A stretch of 64,000 nt of DNA from Inia geoffrensis (Eukaryota > Chordata > Mammalia > Artiodactyla > Iniidae), in NCBI GenBank assembly GCA_036417435.1, contig CM070899.1:176047494-176111493 (forward strand), read 5' to 3'. Position 1 is the first letter of the stretch, and each line of letters starts with the position of its first letter. The position numbers were made by a program, and so were the translations under genes. Shown here piece after piece: positions 22,948-35,734 of the stretch. The notes under the pieces were generated by a model. That model was given only the letters and a program-made list of their open reading frames with translations. It was not told the DNA's origin and did not search any database.

Positions 22948-25900
22948 AAACTCTTAAGAGAAACTTGGGTTTCTTTTCCTAAGTCCATGAACTGATTAAT
23001 TTTCAGTGTAGAATAAAGATCACTGTGTTAAGGTACCCCACTTCCAGCATTTCATGTGTTAAATAGTGCAAAGCAGTATGCAATTCAAAAAGAAAAGAAT
23101 CTCTGTTTGATAGATTTACCCTGTAAAAGAAGGCACACAATCACTGTCTTAGAATTAAAAGAAGAGGCAAATTTTAAGTAGAACTCTTATGTTTGATTCA
23201 AAATCCATTTAAGAAAGATAGTTAATTACCTTCAGAGCAAATTTTTGGCAAGATAGTTCTTAGGAATGCAAAAAACTAAATCAGAAATGTCCAATATATG
23301 GTAGTCAACTTATACAGTTTTTACAAAACTACATTATTATTTTTAACATTACCTGTTCATCTCTTTGTCTTTCAAAATCTTAATATTGGTAATTTATTGA
23401 AGACTTTTAAGGCACTTCTTTATGTTTAGAATTGCCTGCTGTGTTACATCATAAGTCATAATTGCTTCAACCCACTGAAATAAGCGTATTTAAAATGTTC
23501 CTTATTTGTTTTATGAATGCCTCAAGTTTCAAATATCTGCAATTTTTACATTTTGAGGTACATTTTTTTAGTGCTAGAATTGTTATATGTTAGCACATGG
23601 AATACATTCAAGTATTTCATTCTAATAGGATAAAAATGTAAATGCCTAAAATAAGGTATGTACAATCACAGGAAGCAGCAAAGCAAATAACCTCATTTTA
23701 CTCTAATTCTATTAAGAACATTCAATTAAAAACATAAAGTGAGTTATTTGCTAAGACCTTATTTTTGTGGTAGAATATTAAAAAGTTTGCTAAGACCTTA
23801 TTTTTGTACTAAAATATTAAAAAGTAATACAGTTTATATTCTCTAGCAATCCCTTCCCAATCCATTGCTTTATTAACTACTCTTCTGATTGTCTCCTGGA
23901 TACCAAGCGTGATCAAACACTTAGATAATGAAATGAAATGAAATTTTAAAATTTCCCTTTTAAAAGTCTGATATTGGTTCTTAATTGTTTTATGAGAAAT
24001 AGATACAGTTAAAAGATTTTAACAATTTTAAACCTAAAATTAAGATAAACACTTGCACTCATTTATCAAATATACAGAATTTATTGAAGTCCAAGGTCAT
24101 CTGAGCAATGAATGTGTTGAAAATAAATACTGAAATACAGGAAGTTCAAAAGTTATAATTCTTTACATTAACTGGGAATTTAAGAATAGTGTTCTTTTTA
24201 TTTAATATGTCTTGCTTTAGGAGGGCTGTATATGATACAGAATATCCTAAGAAAAGTGTGTGTAGTGTTGGTGGTGGTTGGAGGGCTGGTGGTGGGAGTT
24301 ATTGAGGTAATCTTACTGCTTTTTTTAAATCTACATTTGTTTGAAAACATTTTTGTTTTCAGCTAAATATTTGGCAATGGGTTCAATGCCTCAGAAAATT
24401 TCTCAAATAATTATAAAGACCTAAAAATAACAGAGTAAAAGAATGTTGATCAGCTAAAATGCTATAGCTTTCATGTCACAAATAAAAATTGTATGTAAGC
24501 CATTGACCTTAAGTGGTATTCATGAAAATTCTACAAATAATACGGAAAAGTTGCGTAGCTGTGTTACTGAATTAAAAATTATTACTACAATAAATGGAAT
24601 ATTTTATAAAAGTCAGTGATCTTTTCAGTGGTTTTAACACATTTTAATATATTGTTTTAAGTTCTTCACTTTATTATAGTACAAGTCTTCTGAATAGAAT
24701 TGTTTTTAAACATATAGAATACCCAGCTGATTTCATACATTGGGAATAATAAGAAACTACTAGAATTCTTGGTTACTAACAATGATAAGTGCAATGATAA
24801 CAGAATTTCATAAATCAATTATATGCTCCATTTGAAGATTACAAAACATAATTAACTTACTTGACACTAACACAAACAATGTTTTGTTTCTTCACAGAAC
24901 AGGCTATGAGCTGTTTTCAATTATTTCAATGAAATGCTGTCCTCTAAAATTAACAAATGAATGAACATTTGCATACTGTACATTGTACTGTAGACAATTT
25001 AGAGTGGGGCTACCCAATTGTTTTTCTAATGATATTTTGCCTCTTACATAATTTATTTTCCACTGAGGAACTAGTGATTACCTAATTATTTTTTTAACTA
25101 ACTAACTTGGTGAAAAAAACCTCCTAAAGTAAGGTATTATTCTTATGAACGCCGTGAAATAAAATTAATCATTTGAAATGGCATCTAGAGATTGTGATTT
25201 TGCATGAAAGAGTTATGTGTACCTTGTGCCATGCTCTCCCTTACAAGAACGACGGAAAAATAGAAACATATATAAATGATTAAAATAAACAGTTTCTGGT
25301 TATATAAAACAAAGGAGAGTTTTATGCGAAGAAGGGGTTTGTGCAGAATTCCTGCCTGCCTTAGTCACAGGTGCAGTAGGCAACTTGCTACTTGGTACAA
25401 TTTCAAGGGCAATTGCAAGGAGTGTATCCTCCCTAAATATTTCCATTACCCTTTACTGATGCCTTCAAATTTTTAGCTTAAATGTTAGAACGTCGGTAAA
25501 ATTCAAGTACTACTGAGAAAACTCACATTCTCAGCTGTATCAGTAATTTATACCTTTGAATGGGTGTCAGAGCTAATGTTGGTGGAATGAAGAGAAAGTT
25601 TCATGACATTGAGTAATTAATATGAATGGAGAGAACTTGAGGAGGTGGAAGGGGCAGAGAGAGGGCTAAGGATGGGAAATTGTTGAGGAACAGAGACAAA
25701 CTTTTTTGTGCACAATTTTGCCTGGTCAAAAGTAACTGATGTGTTAAAGACCTATTTAAAATGAGTCATTAATGATCTATAATCCATTTTATACCATTCC
25801 TTATATCTCAGCAATTAAGTTATCACTGTAAGGTATAATGCAGAAAAAATGAATTAATTAGAGACTTCAGGTGCAAACGATTTGAATGTAAAATGCTCAG

Positions 25901-26520
25901 ATCATTAAAGTCACGTGTATAAAATAGAAAGTGAAATATTGGTTGGATTATGTATTTGACAACCAGATAATTTATCTGTCCACATAAATTAACTAGATGA
26001 TTGCTAAATTTCAGCTTTACTGTGAGCTGTATTCATATATATCATGACAAAATACAGTCCCAAATCATTTTTGTAAGTTTTAAATTTTTTCTTTGTATTG
26101 GTTATATTAATGATGATTTCCATAGTGTGTAGAAATTAGAACACATGACAATTCAAAATCAATTGTTAAGAAAGCCAAACAATCATGTAATGGTTTGGTT
26201 ATTTCATACATAAACCAAACTCAGATTTTTTTCTTTTTTTTCTAACAAACTGGTTCCAATCATTCAAGATTCTATCCTAAAAGCAGTATTTAGCAGTTTT
26301 CAGACAATTTCCAAACAAATGAAGATTAACGAATCATCAGTAATTAAGTTTCGCTTCCTAATTTAAAGTAAAACATGAATTGTTGGTCAAAATGTTAATG
26401 ACATAAAAGTGAAATTCATGTATATCCCTTGTTCTTAAATATTGAACAAATATCAACTAATCACTGAATTAGCCAACACCAAAAACTATTGAAATTCAAT
26501 AACTTATCTGTGATCAAAGA
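22948..26520. other. AT-rich, repeat-poor block
   Basis: About 3.5 kb without any SINE, LINE or LTR that I recognise and without open frames over about 66 codons. Base composition resembles a long 3' UTR. It may be the body of the minus-strand retrocopy proposed at 22.9 kb, or noncoding transcript or regulatory DNA linked to the CpG island. A 39-bp tandem duplication lies inside. Confidence 0.4.
23747..23824. repeat. 39-bp tandem duplication, two copies
   Basis: Two adjacent 39-bp units, 23747-23785 and 23786-23824, each start TTTGCTAAGACCTTATTTTT and end ATATTAAAAAG. They differ only at three or four central bases (GGTAGA versus ACTAAA). A recent local duplication within the AT-rich block. 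Confidence 0.9.
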
Positions 26521-28150
26521 TGTATTTCAACAAGCTAACTCTTCTTTAAGTTTAAACAACTGGAAACCATTTCTTAATGGTGCAGCCTTTCTTAATATTA
26601 ATTCAAGAGACTTGGAGACATGTTGCTGATATTGGAAGCTGATATGTGCTGATTCGTGAGGGAATTGTTTAGCTTGTACCCTGGTCTCTGATGAAGGGAG
26701 GCACACTTTCAGACACACGCAGGCATTGCAGACCCCAGACTTTTTTCCTAGCTGGTTATCTGCTTCCTGAGACCAATTTGAATAGCCGGTGAGTGTCTCC
26801 TTCCCAACCTGACTTGATTTTGGTTTCCTATTTTGTGATTGCAAGCTGAATATTTTTCACTCCCATATTCCTAACTTGGACTTGACAACTAAACTGTGTT
26901 TTGAGCCTACTTTCTTAGTGTTTGTCTTTGAAAAGATCTTGATCTGTTTCTCCAATCCCCGCCTACCCATCCCAGCGAATGGGAGACACGAACACAGTGG
27001 CTGTGCAAGCAGTCAGTGCTCTTTGTCTTGGTAGCCTGACCACCCCACCACCTGCCCTTCACAAAGAACAGGGACCTGTCATCTGTTGACTGGGCTTCCC
27101 TCTCAGCTATGCCTGATGTCAAATGGTCCAGGAATGAGTTAACTGTGTGCTCCCAGAGCTGTTCTAGGGTTCCTTTCCATTTCTTCTACTAACTAGATCA
27201 GTGAGTAGTATTTTTTGTTTGTTGGTTGCCAAAGATAACCTTCCACCAGGTTTATCTGAAAACCTGGCCCATTAGCCCATCTTCAGTTAAAAGGAATAGA
27301 GGAACTATCCCCAGTACCCACATTGGCTCAGTGCTGGGCCAGCCCCAGCAGTGACTGGATACTTGTCTTCTTAAAACTAGACCTCCAGGTATGGAAGATG
27401 GAGAATATAAAGGCCTTGAGCAAGGCCTCGTTATCCTGGCCTCACCTTGGCCTTCATGCTGAAAGCCTGTGGACAACACCATGGCTCTGTCCATCCTGGT
27501 GTTGGATCCCCTCATCCTGGGCCGTTGCCTTTGTTCTGCCCTGTGACAATTTTGGCCAAATCCCAGCACATCTGCGAAGCATCTACACCAGCAATGTAAT
27601 CATAGGGAGCCAAAGCCAGATAGTGTTCTTGTAGAAAATGAAATAATCGTTGGTGCTTTAATTTATCACATTTTCTGCAACACAGCTCTTTCCGTTTTTA
27701 CTGACACCCAACTGCCTCTCTCTAGGATTCTGACGTAAACAAACGGATGGTAGGGTCTAACCCTACTACTGAGTCTTTTATTTCCTTGAAGAGTTGCTTT
27801 GGTCGTCTTATTCCCAGACATACTTAGTTATAATTAACTCAAGTATAGGGATTGCGAACCTACCTGTAGTTGTTTTTTTTTTTTTAATCTACTTTTCTAA
27901 CATGTCATTTTATTATTCCTCATAGTAAGTTTATGAGGACAGTATTATTAAACTTATTTTACCAGAAATGCAAGCATATTTTCATAGCTCATATAACAAC
28001 TCACATTTAACCAAACCTTATGCAAGTATATGAAGTGCTTTACACATAAAGGCTCTGAGAAGTGGGTACAATTATTATGACATTTTACTGAGGAAAGAAG
28101 CCTTAGAATACTTAGTAAAGTGATGGAGATTCTTACCACTGTTACTAACA
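26521..28150. other. Intergenic, nothing firmly recognised
   Basis: Open frames of about 105 codons on the minus strand (26527-26844 and 27252-27569) show no known domain. No SINE is present. A weak MIR-like trace at about 27900-28140 was not strong enough to call. Confidence 0.35.
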
Positions 28151-28159
28151 GCCTTCCAT

Positions 28160-29450
28160 ACTGTCAAATCCAGGGGATCCTTTTTTTGTCATCTTTTTCA
28201 ACCACATGACACCAGTCAGTCCTCCTAGGTAGACATGATGATTGCTGGCTCTTTTCCCCACCTTACTGGTCTCCTTGGTTGGCTCTTCCTTCTTCACCTT
28301 CCCTCTCAGGGGTGAAGCTCTTTAAGACAGGATCCTGTCCCTCTCCTTTACTGTCTCTACTCTCTTTCCCCAAATGATCCCAAACATTCTTATAACTCTA
28401 TCATAATCTGTACAATTACAGCATTTATACCTCTATCAGAGACCTCTTCTCTGAGCACCAATTTATCTACCTAACAACCTACCTGATATCATCATTTGGA
28501 TGCTTCATGGGTATCTAAAATCACATAATATATCTAAAGCTAAATCCTTGACCTTTCGCCTACAAATCTTCTTCTCCCCATTCTCAGTGAATGGCATCAC
28601 CTTTCACCTAACTGCTCAAGTCAGAAACCTGGAAGTCATTCTTTTCTTAAAATTCCTATATCCACTTCATCATCAAGTTCTATCAATTTCACTCCAAAAT
28701 GTGTCCTGTCTTTCTCTTCTTCTCTATCTTGAAGGCCACCATATCAGCTCAAGCCACCATACACTCTGTGTTACTGTAATAACTTCCTATGGGGTCTCCC
28801 CTCTGCATTGTCCCTGAAATATGTTCTCCATCCAGACATTGTAATCCTTTATATATACATTTTTTGGTAAAATTTTCACAGAAAAATGCACAAACCATAA
28901 ATGTTCAACTTGAATTTTCACAGCCTGAACAGACCCAGATAACCAACACCTGAGTCAAGAAATAGAATGTTATCAGTATCCCCAAAACTCCCCTCATAAA
29001 CATTCTTCCCAGTCATTACCTCTCAAAGGTAACCACTATCCTGACTTCTATTGCCATAAATTAGTTTTGCCCATTTCTGAACATTATATAACCGGTATCA
29101 ACATGTTTGAAACATAAAACATATTATGACACTACAACCTAAACTCCTCAAAGGCTTCCTTTATACTTGGACTAAAATACAAACCTATTACTGTGGCCTG
29201 CAAGTCCCAACGCAATCTGTCCTCTACGTATTTCCCCAAAATCAAGTCCTGCCATTTCCCATTTGCTCAATATGCTACAGCTCACTTGGTCTTGTTTTAA
29301 TTCCTTAAATATGTCAAGCTCTTGCCTTGACTCAGGGCCTTTGCATATGCTGCTTCCCCTGCTAGTTTGCTGGTTCCGGCATGGTTGGTTTCTTCTCACC
29401 CCTAAAAGTTCTCACTTAAGCATCACTTCACAAAAGGGACTTCCCATGTC
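28160..29450 (+). mobile_element. L2 LINE, split by an L1M-type fragment
   Basis: The left part (about 28160-28845) has L2-like text such as ACCTGGAAGTCATTCTTTTC and AACTTCCTATGGGGTCTCCC. The right part (about 29125-29450) continues with CTCCTCAAAGGCTTCCTTTA, CTCAGGGCCTTTGCATATGC and TAAGCATCACTTCAC. The two halves are in consensus order on the same strand, separated by an inserted old L1-like piece. The frame is destroyed. Confidence 0.7.
28850..29124 (-). mobile_element. L1M-type 3' UTR fragment inside L2
   Basis: Phrases such as AAAAATGCACAAACCATAAA, AAGGTAACCACTATCCTGAC and ATTAGTTTTGCCCATTTCTG parallel the old L1 tail at 46.5-46.8 kb (AGATCAAGAAAGAGAACATC and CCACTGTGAGGAATTCTATC). This makes them the same kind of element. 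Strand is inferred from that resemblance. Confidence 0.55.
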
Positions 29451-29479
29451 CACTGTAGGACGAGGTTCCTGAAGGCTGG

Positions 29480-30470
29480 TGTGTGTCAGGAATGATTCGG
29501 AGTCTCTTGCTTGGCAGACAAAAGAGCATAAGAAAATTTTGTCTTTGTTTGCTTTAGTGGCTGTGCACACGTACAATATATGGGGGTATTTGAACTGGTT
29601 AAATTTGCCTTAAAAGGAAGCTGGAGGAATCAGAAAAAGAGTGTCAAACAGGGATGGCAGAGTCTGAAAGACCTGCTTACTGTCTTCCAGGAAGCTGAAT
29701 GAAGCTTCTCCCTTATCGCCTGTTTTAGATTAATTGTTGGGGGAGGAAGGACTACAGCCTTTTCCTTTAAAATGCAAATACGGAGTCAATCAGTCTGTGA
29801 CTAACAGGGTACCTGGCAGGCAGAGAAGGGTGCGGGTAGAGAAGCAAGGATTCCTGCGTATTGGGCCATTTCCCCCAGGACCCAGGTGGCAGATACCTGG
29901 TGGAAACGGTGTCCTGTATAAGTGGAAACACTCGTCAATCTGTATTCAGTATGTACATCTCCATCTGGATTTCCTGCAATTCCATTTTACCTTATTCTCT
30001 CAAGCTTCCTCCTATGGTCAGCAAATACTTTCACACCATAAAAGGTCGCCTTTGGGCTGATGAAACCAACATCTGGGGGGAAGGGAAGAGGAGAGAAGAA
30101 GGCGGACGGGGGAGTGGGCCCAAGGACACGATCCAGTGAAAAACAACACCTATCCTTGGGGAAACTGATACAAAATGGTCCTCCACGGGGGCCACAATCC
30201 CACGCTGTCCTGAGGGCTGTTAGGCAGGTCCCCGTCCGCCTCCTCCCTCCATACTCAACTCCCGGCCCAGGCCTGTGGAGTAAGGCTGCACAGATATATT
30301 CCCTGGACATCGCTCCTGTGTTTCACAGAAATGTTCCAGTTTGAATGAAATGCCTCCTGTAGGGTTTGGGTTCACCTTGGCTAAAATACTGTCCAGGGTC
30401 ATCCGTATGAAAGCATTCTATGCTCCCAGATGCTTGTTGTCAGGGAGCATGGGCCTGGAGAGAACACAAA
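29480..30470. other. GC-richer block, possibly an LTR, not established
   Basis: About 1 kb with composition unlike its surroundings, including a GC-rich stretch at 30060-30260. It could be an LTR of a lineage-specific retrovirus: it begins near a TGTGTCAGG and GGTG occurs on both sides. A clean TG...CA boundary and long target duplication are absent. No gene is supported. Confidence 0.2.
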
Positions 30471-31780
30471 GGTGTAATTATTGTTTACAACAATAATTCT
30501 ATCATTATAATTAATTTTTGTTAATAATTATTAAGTACACTATAAGAGATATTAGACTTTTGTTACTGTTTCGGCTTTAGTTGGGCTATTTCAAAACACA
30601 GAGCCTGACTCAAGTTATCTCAGCCCACTGAGGTATGGGGCCTGTGCGTGGAGGGTGTGCAGAAAGCAGCCCTGCTCTGGGGTCACCTAGAGGGCTTTCC
30701 TCACTTCCTGGGTGTCTCTGATGTCAGTATTGAGCATTGTCTTGCCAGGGCTACAACCAGGTTTCCTCCCACTGCTTCCAAAGGGTGGGCAGGGAAGGGA
30801 GGAGGGCTGGGGAATGTTCCACCTCCAGGGACCGAGGCCTGGCTCTTTCGTCTCACACCAGCAACGTGAGTCTTAATTTCCCTCTCAGGCCCTCCAGTCA
30901 GCTCTCAGGGCATCGCCCTACCTCATAACTTTTAAGTTTCACCTTCCCAGGCAGATTGCTTTATTCACTTAAAGTTTTCCATTTCAAATTCCTGACAGGG
31001 AGAGAATCTATATGGTCCGTTCACCCTTTCAAGCTTAGTCATGCCGTGTCACACCTATGAATTTACTGTCCTTTCAGCTGGGGCTGAAACGGGAATTGAA
31101 GGGGTCATGCGATCCATGTACCGCAAACCTGCCCCCTTAGGAGGAGTGGGGGGTGACCCACCTTCCTTAGAAGCAACTGGTTGCAGCAGGCGATGTGCCT
31201 GGCGTTCCTAGGATACTCTCATCAGCAAAAGAAAAGCCTTCGTGATGCAAGTAATTGGCAGAAAACATACGAAGTCATCTTTCTTTTTTTTCACCTGATG
31301 TTAAAATATATGTATATAATGATGTAGATGTTTTTAAAGAATGCATTCTTTTAAAAAAGCTCTGGTTTGGAATGTTTATTTGACCCAGCTGTGGAACATT
31401 ATCCTACTGATTCAAACAATTAATATATTCTTTAGAAGTATTGGTATGGATATTATGCTAGTCTCTTCCTGCAAGCAATAAAAAACCAGAACGTAATGGT
31501 TGATGTCAGGATTTAGTTTTGTGTACCTGGACCTCAATGGAAAAGAAAGCTTTGATGATGAGAAGGCTTTGTAGAAAATGTGTATGTTCCAGCTACAGTA
31601 TTCATAATAGATGTTAGGAATTTCCAACCCTTTGCAGCATTATTTAACATGAGTTTAACCCAATTTTCCCTTAGGCTCAATGGAATACAGGTGTCAAGGG
31701 AGCAACACAAAGATGTTTTCATCTTCCTTAGCTATTTCTGTAGTGGTGGGAGAGTTTTCCCATGTCCTGAACGCAAACAA
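30471..31780. other. Intergenic, nothing recognised
   Basis: No gene or repeat identified. Short open frames up to 73 codons look incidental. Confidence 0.35.
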
Positions 31781-31789
31781 GATTTTACA

Positions 31790-31975
31790 TTTCCATCTGT
31801 CACATCTAGACAAAAATCTAGAAATCATCCTTGATTTCTTCCAACCCTTTGCCCCCTGTTTCCAGCCAACCCATCATCAAGTCCTGGTGGTTCTACTTCC
31901 AAAATATATCCTGAGCCTGACTGCTTCTCTCCACTTTCACACCTACCACTCTTGCCTCTGCCTGGAATACGGTAA
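31790..31975 (+). mobile_element. L2 LINE fragment
   Basis: L2-like text: CTAGAAATCATCCTTGATTT, CAACCCATCATCAAGTCCTG, then TCTACTTCCAAAATATATCC and CTTGCCTCTGCCTGGAATA. Confidence 0.6.
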
Positions 31976-31979
31976 TAAG

Positions 31980-32850
31980 TCCTGTATTAGGAATGCATTC
32001 AGCAGCAAACAACAGAAAACTCAACTATGGTAGCTTTGACAAAGAGAGCTTTACTTGTCTCTCATAAACGTAGTCCAAGTGTAGGCAATCCAGGTCTGAT
32101 GCAACAGCTCAACAATGCCATTGAGGACCCAGCTCTATCTTTCTTTTCTATCATCCTTAGTGTATTGGCTTTCATTCTCATGCTTGTTGCCTCACGTTCT
32201 CCAGAGAGCTGCTACATTGCCAGCCATTGCATCTGTGTTCCAGACAGGAAGAAGGGTAGGGGTGGAGATTGGTTTCCTTCAGAAGTTTTGTCTTTTGATT
32301 CAGAAAGGGAAGCCCCTTGGAACTAGACATTGTCATACTAAATGAAGTAAGTCAGACAGAGAAAGACAAATATCATACAATGTCACTCCCATGTGGAATC
32401 TAATTTTAAAAAGTTATACAAATGAACTTGTTTACAAAACAGAAACAGACTTATAGGTATCAAAAACAAACTTATGGTTACCAAAGCAGAAACACAGAGG
32501 GGAGGGATAAATCAGGAGCTGGGATTAACGTACACACACTACTATATATAAGAGAGATAATCAACAAGGACCTACTGTATAGCACAGGGAACGCTACTCA
32601 ATATTCTGTGATAACCTATATGAGAAAAGAATCTGAAAAAGAATGAATACATGTATACGTATAACTGAATCACTTTGCTGTATACCTGAAACTAACACAG
32701 CATTGTAAATCAACTATAATCCAATAAAATTTTAAAAAGAAAAAGAAAAAAAGGGAAGCCATTGCACCTTTCATCAGCCAGAAGAGGATCCCATACCTAT
32801 TCTCAGACTAATCAGTATCCAAAGGATTAAAATTGCTGAGGTAGATATTG
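31980..32850. mobile_element. Unclassified old interspersed repeat split by L1
   Basis: The flanks at 31980-32314 and 32750-32850 read as one old repeat (AGTCCAAGTGTAGGCAATCC; CTTTCATTCTCATGCTTGTT; TCCAGACAGGAAGAAGG; then after the L1 TCATCAGCCAGAAGAGGATC). A young L1 interrupts it. I could not name the family with confidence. Confidence 0.4.
32315..32749 (+). mobile_element. 5'-truncated L1 3' end, with target duplication
   Basis: It carries the cetartiodactyl-type L1 3' end: AAATGAAGTAAGTCAGACAG, TACTGTATAGCACAGGGAAC, AACTGAATCACTTTGCTGTA, then AATCAACTATAATCCAATAA and an A-rich tail. An exact 11-bp target duplication AAAGGGAAGCC lies at 32304-32314 and 32750-32760. Only about 435 bp were copied, so it is dead on arrival. 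Confidence 0.92.
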
Positions 32851-32869
32851 TGGGCTTATTTACACAGTA

Positions 32870-33650
32870 TCTCTTTTAACCTCCTTCTACTGTGTCCTCC
32901 CGTACAGCTGAGACTGGAAAGCTAAAAACTACATTTCCCAGAGTCCGTTGCAGCTAGGGAAATGCAGTGTAGTGAAGAGAGGCAGATACAAGCTGGCCAT
33001 TTTGCTGGTGTCCATTAGCAGAGGTAGGTTGGACCTGGAGTGATTAAATAGGAACTTCCTTGATTGCCCCTTCTTTATAAAACGATTTAAATCATTATTA
33101 ACTCCATTTGGGTTTGTCCCTTTTGGGTTTTTGTCTCCAGCTGTTTCAATACAAAATATTACCAAGTTAGGTAACCCATAATAAAGCACTTTATAGCCTG
33201 TTTGGTTTCCTCACAGTTTATGAGCTGTACTTAGAGAGTATGATAAATTTCTTTGGTCTCACAGCCACAAATTGCTAGGCTTCTCCAAAGGCACTGGCTG
33301 CTGGTGGTGGTGGTCATTTTGATGGTGATGTGATTTTTCTAAATCATCTGGATCCTGGGAATTGTGACCAGTGGTGTTGAATTTTCCCTCTTGACTATTA
33401 CAGAGCTTTAAGGCAAATGGGTGTCCTTCTCCCCGAAAGTACCGTCTTCACTGTATATATTTTGTGTGCTAAATATATACACTCCTGATCCTATCTTTTC
33501 TACCCCTTTTTCTTGATTCCCTTGCTTATTTTTGTTATTTCATTGTGTTGCATCCTTTTTCCTCATGGCAGAATCTTCTTGAAAATAGGGTTATAAGAAT
33601 ATGTCTGCTAAAGTAGAAAAACTATGAAGATATTTGATCTCCCAAATTAG
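32870..33650. other. Intergenic with a possible LTR trace
   Basis: 32870-33010 (CTACATTTCCCAGAGTCCGT; GCAGCTAGGGAAATGCAGTG) faintly resembles an old MaLR/ERVL LTR. The remainder to 33650 shows nothing I recognise. Confidence 0.25.
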
Positions 33651-33664
33651 AAACACTATCGACA

Positions 33665-33802
33665 GGGACTTCCCTGGTGGTCCAGTGATTAGGACTCAGT
33701 GCTTTCACTGCCGTGGCCCCGGGGTTCAATCCCTGGTTGGGGAACTAAGATCCCACAAACCATGTGATGCGGCAAAAAAAACAAAACCCCCAAAACAAAA
33801 AG
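33665..33802 (+). mobile_element. CHR-related SINE, short GGACTTCCC form
   Basis: It starts GGGACTTCCCTGGTGGTCC, with B-box-like GGTTCAATCCC and a mixed A/C tail. Direct repeats CTATCGACA and CTATCAACA flank it (33656-33664 and 33803-33811, one mismatch). It is the second copy of the form seen at 3526 and is shorter. Confidence 0.88.
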
Positions 33803-33811
33803 CTATCAACA

Positions 33812-34735
33812 TACTAGATATCAAAAGTAAACTTTGGGGTTAAGCATTTCATAGCTATAAGGTGACCTTAGTGGAATATTTCAAATTGGTCCCAAATATG
33901 AGTCTCTGCTTTGTTCCTTGGAAAAAATACTCTATACGCTGTCCTTAGAAAAAATGCTGACTTTCCTCTATATGCCATAAACTTGTGAATAGGATGAATG
34001 TGAAAGATGCTCAGTATTGGCCTTAAACATTTTACTACAGTGATATGGACTGCACACATCATAGAACTGAGCTGGAAGTGTTTGTCCCCAACACTTTAGA
34101 GAAGCTAAGTGTGTATAAAAATATTTTAAACACTGATAGACAGTATAGCAAGGTGAGAAACCCATACACAAATGCCAGTGATTTTGTCTGAGATTATTTA
34201 AAATAGGACCACAGCACAGATGGTGGCAAAGTATGGATGGTGAGGAGAGTTTGCCTTGAAGCCCTGCTCTGACTGCAGATCCCCGACCCAGACCAGAAGC
34301 TTCACAGGGTGCCATTTCCAAAGCTGGGAGATCACATTCCTTCAAAGCATCTGGGTGATTTTGCTGCTGCCAAGTCAGTTAAAAACATGAGTGGCCATCT
34401 AATAAATACATCCTAAAGTGTACAAATGTGTTTTTCATGAAATGCAATCAGAAGCAAAGATTCAGCCTCATGGCTTCATAATCAGAGCAAATTATTGACC
34501 CCCCCCCAATAATATTAACCTGCTTTGTCATCAACTTTGTTGACAGAACACAATTCCTCTCACTGGTTTCTTTCCCATCCCACACCCTACATCCTGCCCC
34601 CAAATCCAATCCACCCTCAAAAGCATAGTCAGCATTGAGCATATTCAAAAGAATGAGCTGAAAGCAATTTAAAAGGAGCTCTATAAAGTTTTGAGTAAAG
34701 GAGCATTATCGAATAAGTGTGTAACCCGTGAGAAC
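33812..34735. other. Intergenic, nothing recognised
   Basis: No gene or repeat identified. A C9-type run lies near 34499. Confidence 0.35.
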
Positions 34736-34739
34736 ACTT

Positions 34740-35270
34740 CCTTCTTAAAATCATTCCTTGGCTCACCAAGGCATTCCCAGTAAAGTCCAAAATCCTTGTA
34801 ATGGCATCCAAGATTCTTCATGATGGGAACAATGCTTTCCTCCCCAGCTTCACCTCTGTCACTCCCCTCCTTGTGGCCTGACAAGATCCAGCCATACTGA
34901 ATACCTGCTGCCTCCTAAATATGCCACATGCTCTCCTACCTCCAGGCTCCTGCGCAGCCTGGAGCACTAACCCACCCTCCTTGTCTGTTTTCCCTGCCTA
35001 ATGACTCTGGCTAACCTTTCAGGACCTGTCTCAATCTTCACCTCAACCACGGAGCCTTCTCCCACACCCATTTTTTATGGCAAGTGCCTACCTCATTGTA
35101 CCCCTTAAACTGACACAAAGTTGCTTGAAACTCTTTTGTCTCCAACTGCAAATTCCTTGAAGGCACAGACTGTGCTTTATCATTGCACCCCTAGCACCTG
35201 GAATAGTGCCTGGGACATAGGAGGTGCTAATACATGTTTGTGGAATGGATGAAAGTTATTATTCTGAAGG
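34740..35270 (+). mobile_element. L2 LINE 3' end
   Basis: A well-preserved L2 3' region: CCAAGGCATTCCCAGTAAAG and CCTCCTTGTGGCCTGACAAG. The diagnostic end follows: AATTCCTTGAAGGCACAGAC, CCTAGCACCTGGAATAGTGC, GGACATAGGAGGTGCTAATA and TGTGGAATGGATGAA. Confidence 0.85.
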
Positions 35271-35734
35271 AAACAATTCATCTGAGGGGATAGTTTTGCC
35301 TGTTTGAAAAACAAAAATCACTCATCTTACGGACATAATTCGTGTTGTAGCAACATTGATGTTTCCTAATAAGTACTCAAAAAAAGTGTTGTCATCAATC
35401 TGATAATTCTACTAGTTGCATTTTTTATCCCATGTTAAACTTATGAAAACTTCACCACAGCATAAACAAGGCATTTATAAATCAAAATATTTTAAGGATT
35501 AAAAAAGGATATTTTAATCAAGGTCATACTGAGGATGGAAATACTCTCTAAATAGAGCTGGCAGTCTGAAACAGATATTAGCAATAGTCCTCTGAAGAAG
35601 AGGAACCTAATCATGTTCTTATTTTATAAAGAGTAAGTGGCTGTTTTTCAAGCTGTGAAGAAAAAGTATTCGGAATAAAAGCTACTACTGTCTTTTCTCT
35701 GACCTGATGATGATGATGATAATCATAGTAATTT

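Noticed and set aside
29480..30470. A complete LTR
   Set aside because: No convincing TG...CA ends or target duplication. Listed only as an unexplained GC-richer block.
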